64,000 nt of DNA from NCBI GenBank assembly GCA_014281115.1, contig JACONQ010000016.1, positions 1,054,001-1,118,000 of the forward strand. Reading direction: 5' to 3'. Shown here piece by piece: positions 25,543-35,428 of the stretch. The DNA is from Laburnicola sp. R22_1. Lineage: Eukaryota > Ascomycota > Dothideomycetes > Pleosporales > Didymosphaeriaceae. How positions within the stretch are numbered: the stretch's first letter is position 1; every line of letters begins with the position of its first letter. The notes below the pieces were generated by a model. It was not told where the DNA came from and ran no database searches. It was given only the letters and a program-made list of their open reading frames with translations. The position numbers and the translations under genes were made by a program.

Positions 25543-26728
25543 ATGGCGCAACAACTATACCGCGATTCCATAGTAACGCTAAGGGATCATACCGACTATA
25601 TGGGATGGATAACGCAGCTGCAGGCGAGATGTGTTGTCTACAACATCTGGGATAAGGTTAATCCAAAGTCAACAGTCCCGCTAATATTAAGACCAGCAGT
25701 TGTTAGAGCTCTGGTAGTGGCTAATTACACACCAGCCGCGAACATCAAAATCCTAGGCGTTTAAGGAAGACCTTGAATATTACAAGATTCTCATCGAACA
25801 ATATAAGAATGACCAGCACGACTTTGAGAAGGAACAAGCAAGCCTCCAACACATTGTGGCATTTATCTAGTCAACTGTATCCCCACACCTGTTGCGCATG
25901 TGCTGCCTACCAGAGAAGCCACTGCGACAATGGATTATAGACCTACAACTAATGGTTAGAGTTAACGAACAAATTGAGCAAGAACGAGCTCGCGAGCGAT
26001 ATCTTGCCTTACTGAGGCCAATAAGGAGCGCGTCGCAATGGGACACATGGCTAGCAGAGTACGACCAAGCAGCCACTAAGGCGGAGACATATTGAGTCGC
26101 TGAGCTATCACAATTAAATGTGATTACAAAAGACTTCCTGGCAGCTGTGAACAAAGTTGCTCCTATATAGTCTACAAACTTTTAAGACAATGGTCGATTT
26201 GCAACTGGCATAAGCTAGAAGGAGATAATAAAACGCTTCCAAGAACACATAATAATAAACTATCCCCTTAGATTAGGGAAGCACAAAGCAGCTTTTGTGA
26301 CTAATAATGCATCATTTCTCGCTAAAGGTGGTGCAACCACCCAGGGCAATGACAGGGACGCCTCTCATGCCGAAAGCGCGCCATCCAACCGAAACCGGGG
26401 CAGACCCCGTAATCAACGTACAGCTAACAAGAAAGATGTCAAGCTCAAGCGGCCTTCAGATTAAGAGCCAGCTATGACAGGAGGAGCAAAATGCCCTGCC
26501 TATGGACAACGCCACAGTATTAGGGACTGCTATTATATTAACCCAGACAAAGCTTCTAAGTAGTAAAAACCCAATAAGATTATAAATAAGCTTATTAACT
26601 TCAAGCGTAAGAACAACGCAACTTTCCAAGGGCTAATCCGCGGACAAAGCAAAACCCAATCACGAACACCGATTATTAAACAATTGCACACGCCCACACC
26701 TAAGATCCTCGAGTCCCCTAAGGACTGA
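25543..26728 (+). pseudogene. D gag (broken)
   Basis: The first 73 residues are homologous to F gag (DHTxxxxWITQLQARCVxxNxWxKxxP). A frame change near 25760 moves the rest into the frame seen at 25892-26095, where MVRVNEQIEQERARERY matches the F block VGVRSEDELNKARERY. The F zinc knuckle (C-x2-C-x3-H-x4-C) is present in altered form near 26490-26530. The frame runs to TGA at 26726, the boundary stop also present in F. Gag would form the virus-like particle; this copy cannot make it. Confidence 0.75.
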
Positions 26729-29700
26729 CTAGAGGGGCGAAGAATATTAAACGTCAACACTACGTTTATATTAGCGCCAATGGGAATAGAAGTGTCTGAC
26801 TACCCGCTAAAGCGCTTGTTCATTCTTAATTCAGGATCAACTTGCCACATTACAAACAACCCTGACCATATCTACAACTTCTATCTACCTACGTCTGAGG
26901 ATTATATATGGGCTAGGAATACAAAGATATGGATAAAAGGCTACAGCTCTATTGACTTAACACTAAGAGGTCAACATAGAACAACTATATTGGTTCTATA
27001 TAATGTGGCTATCTGTCCAGACCTCCTGTGCAACCTAGTCTCCTTTTGACTACTAAGGAATAGAGGAATCTAGTAGGATACGCAAACGGACCCAACTACG
27101 CTAAAAGAACTAGACGACAAGGTTATTAGAAAACTATCCGAGATACACAGTTAATAGGTACTTAAGTATAATCCGCTACCACCCACTTTATATCACATCC
27201 GCAAGAATATATTACAAACAAAAGGAGCACCACAAAGGGCCTTAGCCGAATTATGGCATAAGAGACTAGAACACTCTAGACCAGCAGCTATCAAACATCT
27301 TGTGCAGCAAGCTAAAGGGGTGCGAGTTAAGGGAGTTACAACAGTTTAATGCGACTCCTATAGGAAAGCAAAGATCTGGCGACAAATTAGCCAAGCACCG
27401 CGAATTAACAATAAAGGACTAGGAGAAAGACTAGCTATCGACTTTTATGCCTACAAGGCGCAAAGTAGCACTGGCGAAAGGAGCCAGATGCTTGTCACCA
27501 ATAGGTACTCAGGCCTACAATGGAATTTTTATTTTAAAGACAATCGACCAGCAAAGTCAGTTATTAAAGTTCTATCGAACTTCTTTCTTTTCCTTAAAAA
27601 CCATTACAACATTACGGTCAAGGTCATTAAAGCGGACAACGAGATCACGATGGTAAAACCGGAAATCAAGCGCTAGTTGGCATTACAAGGAATTACTGTC
27701 AAGCCTTCTGCCCCAGATCCACAAGCTTAAAATGGAGGTGCTGAACGCTTAGGGGGTGTGAATAAAGAGAAATCGCGTGCAATACAACTTAACGCCAACC
27801 TATCCTAGGAACTGTGGCCTAAAGTGACGAGAGCCGCAGTATACCTCTACAATTAAACACTGAATTATGCGAACCACTAGAAAACACCATATGAGATATT
27901 CTTCACACAAGTCGCGTTTAGTAATGGGATTGTCACTTCACTACGAAAACCCAACCTCGCCTATCTAAAGGCGTACGGCTGCAAGGCATTTGCAATAACC
28001 AATAATACTCACTAAGGCAAATCACGCCTACAACGCCTTAATCCAAAGGCATGGATTAGTGATCTAGTTGGATACCGATCATCAAACATCTACCGAATAT
28101 AGATACTGTCGCTTGGCAAGGTGATAAGCACCCGAGACGTCGTCTTCGACGAAGAGTCAGTATTCGACAGGAGGGTTAAGGACCTTATAGACAGTCTTAT
28201 GCACAGCACGCTTCAAGAAATAGCAACGCACGTAAGAACCATTAAGCTACTAACTCCTACCCAACAACCACAGACAGACTCCTTTTATGAGGATGAAGCC
28301 GCTGTAGATTTGTCAGAACAACAAGACGAAGCAGATCCACCAGGCTACTATTAAGAAAGGAAGATTAGGGATAGCTACTCGACTCCTCCAACAACACCGC
28401 CACCCGTAGCGTTACTTGCACGGTTGATGGCTAGAAACCAAATAAGTCTGACGCAATAAGCGTCCTCAACAACTGTCCCCTGGGCAGCAGCTTTTATGGC
28501 GGGAACCCAAGCCGGCTGTGTTGGAAAATACAGAGGAGAAGTTATAGACAAGGCTAAGATGATAAGAATGCTTGCTAAAGGCTTGAAGCCCCATCAAAGT
28601 TAACTTCCACCTCTGCTAACGTGCTGGACCAAGCTTGAGGATTACCTAATGGGCAAGATATTCTAAGAGGCTAAACAAGTGCACCTCGCAAGCCACTAAG
28701 AGATAAAATTATGGTCAGAAATACTATTAAAGAAGATTAAACTAACAGGACAACAGATCCTTAACTGCATGTGGGTATACACCTATAAACTTAATAAGCA
28801 CTATCGCTTGCTAAAGTGCAAGGCGCGACTAGTCGTCCGAGGCAATTAATAACGCAACATTACCTCGCAAGACACTTACGCAGCCACGCTTACTAGCCGG
28901 TCATTCCGAATAATAATGGCAATAGCAGCTCACTATAATATGGAGCTCAAGCAATACGACGTAACAAATGCGTTCGTCCACGCAATAGTGGATCGAGAGG
29001 TTTACATAAGAATGCCTTAGGGCTATTAAAAGCCTAGAACAATACTGCAAGTAAATAAGGCACTATACGGCCTTCGCATTTCACCACTCCTCTGGCAGAA
29101 AGAATTCACAACGACGCTTAAAGCACTAGGCTTCCAGACAGTGCCTCACAAGCCGTGCTGCCTAATTAAGGATGGAGTCATTATATTCTTCTACGTCAAC
29201 GACATCATACTCGCGTATTACAAGGAGAAAGAAGAAGAAGCTCAACAAGCAATTAAGTGCTTATAAGACAAGTATACTTTTACTGGAGGAAACAACCTCC
29301 AATAGTTCCTTGGCATAGAAGTTGTACGGGACCGAACAAACCGCAAGATTCAACTATCATAGGCTGCCTACTCAGACAAGATTAGCCGATTAGCAGACAG
29401 AACGAACATTCCACATAACACTCCTATGGCTGCGATCGAATTACGGCCAAGGAAGGGGTTGGTAATGCTAACTAAGATCAACAAATTTTAACGTAAGATT
29501 GGATCATTGCTCTTTGCTGCAGTCACTACAAGGCCAGATATTGCCTTCGCAACTTCACGACTGGCTCGATTTCTATCAAACCCAGGGCCCAATTACTAAG
29601 ACGCAGCAGACCGAGTTCTCCTATACCTTTAAAGCACAAAGCAGCGAGCCCTATAGCTTAGAGGTGACACTGGACTTCAGATTGCAAGCGACGCATCCTT

Positions 29701-30258
29701 CGCTAATAACATAATAGACTACAAGAGCTCCTAAGGCTACGCTATTAAGCTCTTTAGCGGACTTATCGCCTGGAAGGCTAACAAACAAGATACTGTAACA
29801 ACATCAACTACTAAGGCTAAACTGCTGGCTCTTTCTCAGGTAGCTAAGGAAGCACTCTTCGTCTCAAGACTACTCCGCGAACTCCAGATCGAACTAGACG
29901 CGCGCACTATCACTATTCAGTGCAACAATAAACAAACTATACGCTTGGTAACTAAGGAGGTTTCCCGCCTCCAAACCAAGCTTCGTCATGTGAACATCTA
30001 TAACCACTGGATCTGACAAGAAGTATCTAAGGGCAGGATTAAGGTGGAGTATGTACAGTCAGCAGATATGATCGCCGACGGCCTTACAAAGGTGCTCCCC
30101 GGGAGCAAGTGGGAGGGTTTCCTCCAACAACTTGGATTGGTCAATGTGGAGACCAAGGAGGTAACGAATACTGTACCTCTTGAGGAGATTCAAGAGCAAC
30201 TTGAAGACCTCACAATCGCATAAGTACCAGCTTGAAGAGTTTCCAACCTGAGGGGGTG

Positions 30259-30431
30259 TGTCAGATAGAACGAGCTGTGGTGAGGTTGGATCTGTACAAT
30301 TGAGCAGGGACCACCTGGCTTGGCACACTAGCGAAGAAGTCAGAACCAGCTAAACACGGTTGGAACAGAACACAATACACTCATCATCATCTATTAAGAC
30401 GCTACATCGCATTTAACCATTAAATCTAACA
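30259..30431 (+). repeat. 3' LTR of D
   Basis: This LTR is very similar to 25338-25510. The final TGACA has become TAACA. Confidence 0.92.
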
Positions 30432-30579
30432 GCCTTTTAATAGTATAGATCTATAGTTCCTAGTTATGTAGACTGTAAAGGATAATTAAAAAGCTGGCCT
30501 TTAACATAGTAAGATAGAGTAGGCTCAATTAATAGATAGGTAGGTAGGGAGTTAATATATATATATAAGTGCGGATTAG

Positions 30580-30593
30580 GCTAGGCTCATAAC
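30580..30593 (-). other. Primer-binding site of C (initiator tRNA-Met half)
   Basis: On the minus strand GTTATGAGCCTAGC follows the C 5' LTR directly. C is a different family from A but uses the same primer sequence. Confidence 0.62.
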
Positions 30594-30762
30594 TGTAAGT
30601 ACTTAGGTAGTATGTGTAGAAAGTGTATATTATAGAAGTATCTGTGTTCAGATGTGTATATGCCTGTGTATTATACATAGAGTGATCAGAGGCTCGTATA
30701 TAGTAGGAGAGCTGACTCATAAGACTAATGTCGTCATGTGACATAGCTCTAGGCTGCTTACA
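30594..30762 (-). repeat. 5' LTR of C, almost free of RIP
   Basis: This 169-bp LTR pairs with 4281-4449. It keeps CATGTGACATAG-type sequence where the partner reads TATAATATAG. Confidence 0.85.
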
Positions 30763-30790
30763 GATAGCCTCAGCGCTAGGCAGTATGTGA

Positions 30791-31135
30791 CTACTCATAC
30801 ATGCCCTCATACCCCATCCACGGAAAGCCGCCGTTGAGGAAACCTTTCTCGACCCAGTCGATCATCTCGTCAGCCTTCCGCCCTATATCCTTGTGATCGG
30901 GCCGCAGCTGGGACTCCATGCTCTTCAGGTGCAACAGTCCCATTCTGGTCTCATCGCTGAATGGCGACATCTCAGAAACTACATCCTGCAGTTCGTCCGG
31001 CATGTAAGGCAGCAGTATAAAGAACCAGGTCGCACCCATCTTTTCGAGAAGGATCATTGCATTCAATTGGACATCGAATTTGGGCCAGGCAACGCTCGCC
31101 GCTGACCCAGAGCACGGTCGAGCAGACTTGTCAAC
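30791..31135 (-). pseudogene. GC-rich host coding remnant
   Basis: An open frame ends at 30791 and runs back to about 31135, where it meets the E LTR. The peptide is protein-like: amphipathic stretches such as MPDELQDVVSEMSPFSDETR and a C-terminus ending in WMGYEGMYE. I do not recognise the family; the tail could suit a fungal regulatory protein, but nothing decides it. The frame's nominal start (31165) lies in the E LTR, so the true 5' part is lost or displaced. It is unlike its neighbours in base composition and has no RIP-like stops. It probably is the 3' end of an ancestral host gene trapped between retroelements. Confidence 0.5.
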
Positions 31136-31316
31136 TGTGGGCGGGCAGGCATATGAGGACAACAAGCTGTATTGCTATTTGCAGAAAAGAGAGTGGAGTG
31201 AGGAGTCTACCAAGAAAGAAAGGAGAGGGCGAGAGCTTTATCTTGAGGGTAGTAGTCTGTGCACCTAAATAGAACCTTCTACACACACCACCTCTAACGT
31301 AAGTCATGTGGCTACA
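31129..31316 (-). repeat. 3' LTR of E (left boundary approximate)
   Basis: The right end is set by the purine tract at 31317-31325 (element strand GGGGGGGTG before TGTAGCC). The left end is either TGTCAAC at 31129 or TGTGGGC at 31136. It is GC-rich and not RIPped, unlike the body of E. No second copy is visible to fix the limits. Confidence 0.5.
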
Positions 31317-33867
31317 CACCCCCCCAGCTGCGGTGTACCCACACTAAAGCTAATGCTCTATACTATACTAGAATAGGTAGTAAACAATAGAAACTAAAGT
31401 AGAGTCCTCCTTAAGCTTCTTCTATAGATATCCTTTAACGTTTTGCATGCCAAGTTGCCTTATAAAGTTAGTGTGCTTTTAACGTACAAGGCTCTTAGTA
31501 AGTCCGTTAGCTAGCATCTAATTAGTAGCCTTCTACTAGACTAATATACGTCCTTCTGCCTATTCTTGTCTTAGCCAATGCTAGTAAGTGTTAATATGGC
31601 GTAGTTTTGTGAATAGCTTATCCTCATTCTTAGTAATAATCCCTACTATCTGTAGGTTATCGCAGTAGATCGCTAACGTAGTCTCTAGGTTAAAGTTAAT
31701 ATTCTTAAAGAGTCAATTCCAAGCTTAAAGCTCGCTAGTAGCTGTTAATAGAGCTAGAAGCTCTGCTTTAGTAGTTAACTTTGTAACTAAGCGTTATAGA
31801 GTTGCTTTCTAATTAATAGGCATGCTATAAAGCACAAATAGGTATCTCTAAGAGCTTTGCCTAGTCTCTAAGTTGTCTGCAAAAGCTGCGTCTAATGCTC
31901 TATAGAATAGTAGTTCTCTATTAGCTAGTCTTGCACCCCCTAAGCTTAAGCTTAGGTAGATGGCTTAACTACTAGTGTCTCCTTAAGCTTCTATAGCTAA
32001 CCTCTTTGTCCTAACTAGATACTTCCACACATAATATACTGCGCTAACATGCTTTTGTTCTAGATTCTATAGGTAACAAGATAGTTCTAAGTAAGCATGT
32101 GCGACGTCTGGCTGTGTGTACATCGCTATGTAGGCTAGCGATCTAACAAGTTCTTAATAGAGTTTTGTACGCTAATTCTCTAGCTCTTCTATGCTTAGGC
32201 CAAGATAGCCATCTGCTAGCGGTACTGCTAGGTATCTTGTGCTTATAATGTTGTACTTCTTTGCCACCTTGTCTATAAAGCTGTCTTAGAGCAGCCACAT
32301 CCGCTTCTGCTCACAGTCTTAAATAACTCGTATGCCTAGGAACCACTTTAGCTCTCCTAGGTATCGTGTGTTGTAGGTTGCTCTTAGCTGTCTATTAAAT
32401 AGATAGTATGCGTCTTAATTGCTGCGGGATACAGCTACCACTATATCATCAACAAAAAAGAAGACAATAAGCTGGTTACTACTATATAGACAGGGCACTC
32501 TAGGCACCTATCTTAGTCTAATCTTCTTAAGCGTTATAGTGAGATGCTTGTACCATAGTTGCGGCGCGTTATAGAGTCTGTATAGAGTGCGCTTAAGCTC
32601 TAGTAGTTTTTTAAGTTCTTTATCGTATCCTTCTAAACAGCGTATGTAGGTAAGTCAATTAAGCTTTATATTAAGAAAGGCATTAAGTATATCGTACTAG
32701 TATAGATCTAGGTCGAAGGCTGTTGCCAGGGCAATAAGGTATTAAAAGATCTTCGCAGCCAGTGTAGCTGCGTATGTGTCGCCCTAGTCTTGCTGCAGAT
32801 CTCCTTGGACAACTAGTCGAGCTTTGAATTTGTAGAGGTATCTATCTTTGTTAAACTTGTACGAGAATACCCACATAAGTGGTAGCACCTTAGTATCTGC
32901 TTACTTAGCGAGCTCTATAGCTCTTCTAAAGCATCTATAGTCGATAACACTATTAATCTTAACTCTACTTGCCTTCTTAAACTCAGCACTAAATAGGTAA
33001 TAATCTAGATCCTTCTACCTCTTTAGCTCTAGTAGCAGCTAATTATAATATAGTTAAGTCTTTAGCGCCTCGCCAAGTAGCTTTGCTAGTGCTGTGGGGT
33101 TAATACAGGCAGCGAATATTGCCAGATACGTGCCAAAGCTCTTTAGCTTCCAACTTCGCTTACCCTCTATTACATTCTTCTATAATAGTTAACTAGTATT
33201 CTCCTCTTATCGCTTTGCGTTGTTTGTTGTTTAATTTAGCTCTTCTCCCTCTAAAGCTAGAGCGTAGCCTTTCCCCTAGCCTGTGTTGTCTAGTAACTAG
33301 CGCAGTCCGTGCTTCTCTAGCGTCTCTTCTAGAGTTATAAGAGCTAGTTAAGTATCCTTAATCTCAGCCTTAGATTTAAAGTCAAACTTAAGCTCTGGCT
33401 TAGGCTTATAGGAATAGTCTTCTAGTGTAGACAGCTAATTAATTAATATGTTACTATAATTAGGCGTCTCCTTAATATTAAGCACCTCTGCTGCCTCACG
33501 AATATAACTCTTCTCTACGTACTTTTCTTGCTTATTATAGAGCTTGCCTTATAGAAAGACAATGTCTTGAGTTCGTATAACTTATCTAATTATTAGTAAC
33601 CATACTCGAAATATGTTAGTTAAATCAAAGCCTACTAGGTGGCTAATCAGAGCTCGAGATTCGAGCTTGTCTCCCCTAGGTAGCTTCTCGTTAAGCATAT
33701 ATGCTCTTGCTTCGATTACCTTAAGGTAAGCAACTAATGGCTTTACTCTCTTAACTTTAGTGTATAGGCATTCCCATTATATCGCTTTAGCTAGTGTACG
33801 ATTAAGTAGATATATAGCTAACATAACGCACTTATTAGCATACGCCTTTAGTAGGCCTGCGTGTAGG

Positions 33868-34094
33868 TGTCAGATTGGATAGGTGATCCGAACAACTATC
33901 GTGGGTGGCAGGAGAGAGATGAAACAGCCCCTACCCAAATAGGGATAGTATGGAGGATTAGCCAAGAACCAAAACAGCGCACAAGCAAACCTCGAGAGAG
34001 GAGACACACAATCAACAGAATGAGCCGATCTCAACACTTATTAAAATTAAACCACCTTTCATCTTATTTATTAAGAATACCCTTATATCTGACA
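33868..34094 (+). repeat. 5' LTR of F
   Basis: This 227-bp LTR has TGTCAGAT/ATCTGACA ends and is identical by eye to 39169-39395. The open frame reading MSDWIGDPN inside it is chance. Confidence 0.95.
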
Positions 34095-34104
34095 ATTAAG
34101 AGTC
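34095..34104 (+). other. Primer-binding site of F (tRNA-Lys anticodon-loop type)
   Basis: ATTAAGAGTC follows the LTR without a gap. It is complementary to the anticodon-loop region GACTCTTAAT of tRNA-Lys(CUU). Confidence 0.5.
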
Positions 34105-34201
34105 TCAGTGCCTCTACCTTGAACACCGGAACAACCAGAACGCCGATACAACTCGAGCCGAAACGACGCGACGTCGCACAGAACGATAAAAATCCATCAA
34201 G

Positions 34202-35425
34202 ATGTCAACTACCCCGAATCGCGACCCCACAGTAATCCTTATGGACCATACCCAGTGGATCAAGTGGATCGCACAACTGGAGTCGAAGTGTGTGTCGTTG
34301 AACGTCTGGTCGAAGATCGACCCCAAACAGATGGCCCAGCCACTCGCCGAACCTATCGCCCCAATCAGGCCCTTGATAGCCGACTATCAACCAGCTACAG
34401 CGGCGATAAACCAACATCAAACCCAATACCGAGCGAATCACGGGCAGCACGCAGTGATACCCCCGTTTGTACCGGCTCGACCGTCCGACCTCTCGAACGC
34501 CGGCAAGACCTCATACAAAGAAGACGTAGACAACTTCAAGTCCATTTTTGAAGAATACAAGGTCCTCGATCAGAAACATCAACGAGAACAAACCCACTTC
34601 TCTCAGGTCACCGACTTCATTCGGACGACAGTATCCTCACACCTATTCACCAACTGCTGCAAGCCGTCCCAACCATATCGAAGCTGGATAATCAAACTCG
34701 CCGCTACTGTAGGCGTGAGATCAGAGGACGAGCTCAACAAAGCAAGGGAACGATACCAAGCAGCCTTTAAACCAATGAGGACAACAGCCCATTGGGACAC
34801 CTGGCTTACTGAAGTGGACCACGCGGTTACAGAAGCCAAAGCGACTAGTGTACCCGACTGCCTGAACGATCAATTCATCAAGAACGACTTCGTGAAAGCT
34901 ACAGCAAAGAATTTCCAAGGATGGACAATCTCATTTATGGAAAACGGCCTCCCAGATCCTACGGTGACGGCCACCGACATGTTCCTACGATTTAGAAAAC
35001 AAGCCAACCTACTATACCCAGCCAAGAGCAAATCGTCCAGAGCAGCCTTCGCAGCTGGAGGACCAACCCTCGCTGGAGAAGAAGCTGATGATAATGCCGA
35101 TACCAAACTAACCCGCGGAAGAGGTCGCAACCAACGTCAAAAGCGTAGTTATCGCGATAGTGATACGATCGACCATACAATGCAGAAGTGTAAGGCTTGT
35201 GATGGACCACATGATCTCAACAAGTGTTGGTATGCAATGCCAGAGACAGCGCCTCCAAATTGGAGAGCCCGAGACGGCGTCAAGAGAATGGCTCAAGAAA
35301 GGATTAGCAATAATGCTGAACTTCAGGAGGAAATACGCTCAGCGAAAAGGCCACGATCGAAGACCCCAGCTCTTAAGAAGTCGCACTCAGCGACTCCAAC
35401 GATAGAAGCTTCCACAGAAGAGTGA
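34202..35425 (+). CDS. gag: Gag capsid-nucleocapsid protein of F
   Basis: This intact 407-residue frame begins MSTTPNRDPTVILMDHTQW 108 bp after the LTR. The first 220 residues form the capsid-like part (a UBN2/gag-type fold is inferred from position and comparison with D). A nucleocapsid knuckle C-x2-C-x3-H-x4-C sits at about residues 330-342 (35189-35227: CKACDGPHDLNKC). Both sides are rich in Arg and Lys, suiting RNA packaging into particles. The frame ends at TGA followed by CTA, after which the homologous pol frame continues in phase. It is most similar to D gag here. The start is chosen because it is the first ATG in the frame with homology. Confidence 0.85.
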   Translation: MSTTPNRDPTVILMDHTQWIKWIAQLESKCVSLNVWSKIDPKQMAQPLAEPIAPIRPLIADYQPATAAINQHQTQYRANHGQHAVIPPFVPARPSDLSNAGKTSYKEDVDNFKSIFEEYKVLDQKHQREQTHFSQVTDFIRTTVSSHLFTNCCKPSQPYRSWIIKLAATVGVRSEDELNKARERYQAAFKPMRTTAHWDTWLTEVDHAVTEAKATSVPDCLNDQFIKNDFVKATAKNFQGWTISFMENGLPDPTVTATDMFLRFRKQANLLYPAKSKSSRAAFAAGGPTLAGEEADDNADTKLTRGRGRNQRQKRSYRDSDTIDHTMQKCKACDGPHDLNKCWYAMPETAPPNWRARDGVKRMAQERISNNAELQEEIRSAKRPRSKTPALKKSHSATPTIEASTEE

Positions 35426-35428
35426 CTA
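35423..35428 (+). other. Gag/pol boundary stop TGA CTA in F
   Basis: GAG TGA CTA CAT lies between gag and pol in one frame. Codons after it (L-H-G-R-Q-I-x-x-V-N) match those after the stop in D (L-E-G-R-R-I-x-x-V-N) and B0. UGA-CUA is a known favourable context for stop-codon readthrough in eukaryotes. Confidence 0.6.

Larger units (their letters stand above)
25338..30431 (+). mobile_element. Copia element D (full length, dead)
   Basis: This 5094-bp element has 173-bp LTRs (25338-25510, 30259-30431) and TSD GCCTT (25333-25337, 30432-30436). Gag starts at 25543 (MAQQLYRDS) and is broken near 25760 by a frame change. A TGA CTA gag/pol stop is at 26726-26728. The protease site reads NSGST near 26833 (D to N). 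Integrase runs about 27240-28050 and the reverse transcriptase about 28740-29330, with the catalytic box as Y-V-N-D near 29193-29204. RNase H runs about 29690-30080. A purine tract (AGGGGGTG) is at 30251-30258. Mutations are fewer than in family A. It sits in the gag region of C. Confidence 0.92.
4281..30762 (-). mobile_element. Copia element C, split by four nested insertions
   Basis: This is an old minus-strand Ty1/copia element in five collinear pieces: 30437-30762 (5' LTR, primer site, start of gag), 22056-25337 (gag, integrase, N-terminal reverse transcriptase), 16299-16785 (central RT), 10836-11030 (RT end, with an RYAQLVGSIGYVA-like motif) and 4281-5566 (RNase H, 3' untranslated part, purine tract, 3' LTR). 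Joining the pieces at the TSDs of A2, A3, A4 and D gives one continuous pol. RNase H ends near 4960 with an ANGLTKLLP-like motif. The internal region is saturated with TpA and stops. The outer flanks do not match each other (AGATG left, GATAG right), so the two ends may have been joined by recombination. Confidence 0.8.

Noticed and set aside
31057..31319. Several short frames on both strands
   Set aside because: They fall in the E LTR and are explained by its sequence.
33867..34235. 122-codon frame at the left end of F (MSDWIGDPNNYRG)
   Set aside because: It lies mostly within the LTR and repeats, with a different end, at 39168-39407. It is a product of LTR sequence and not a gene.
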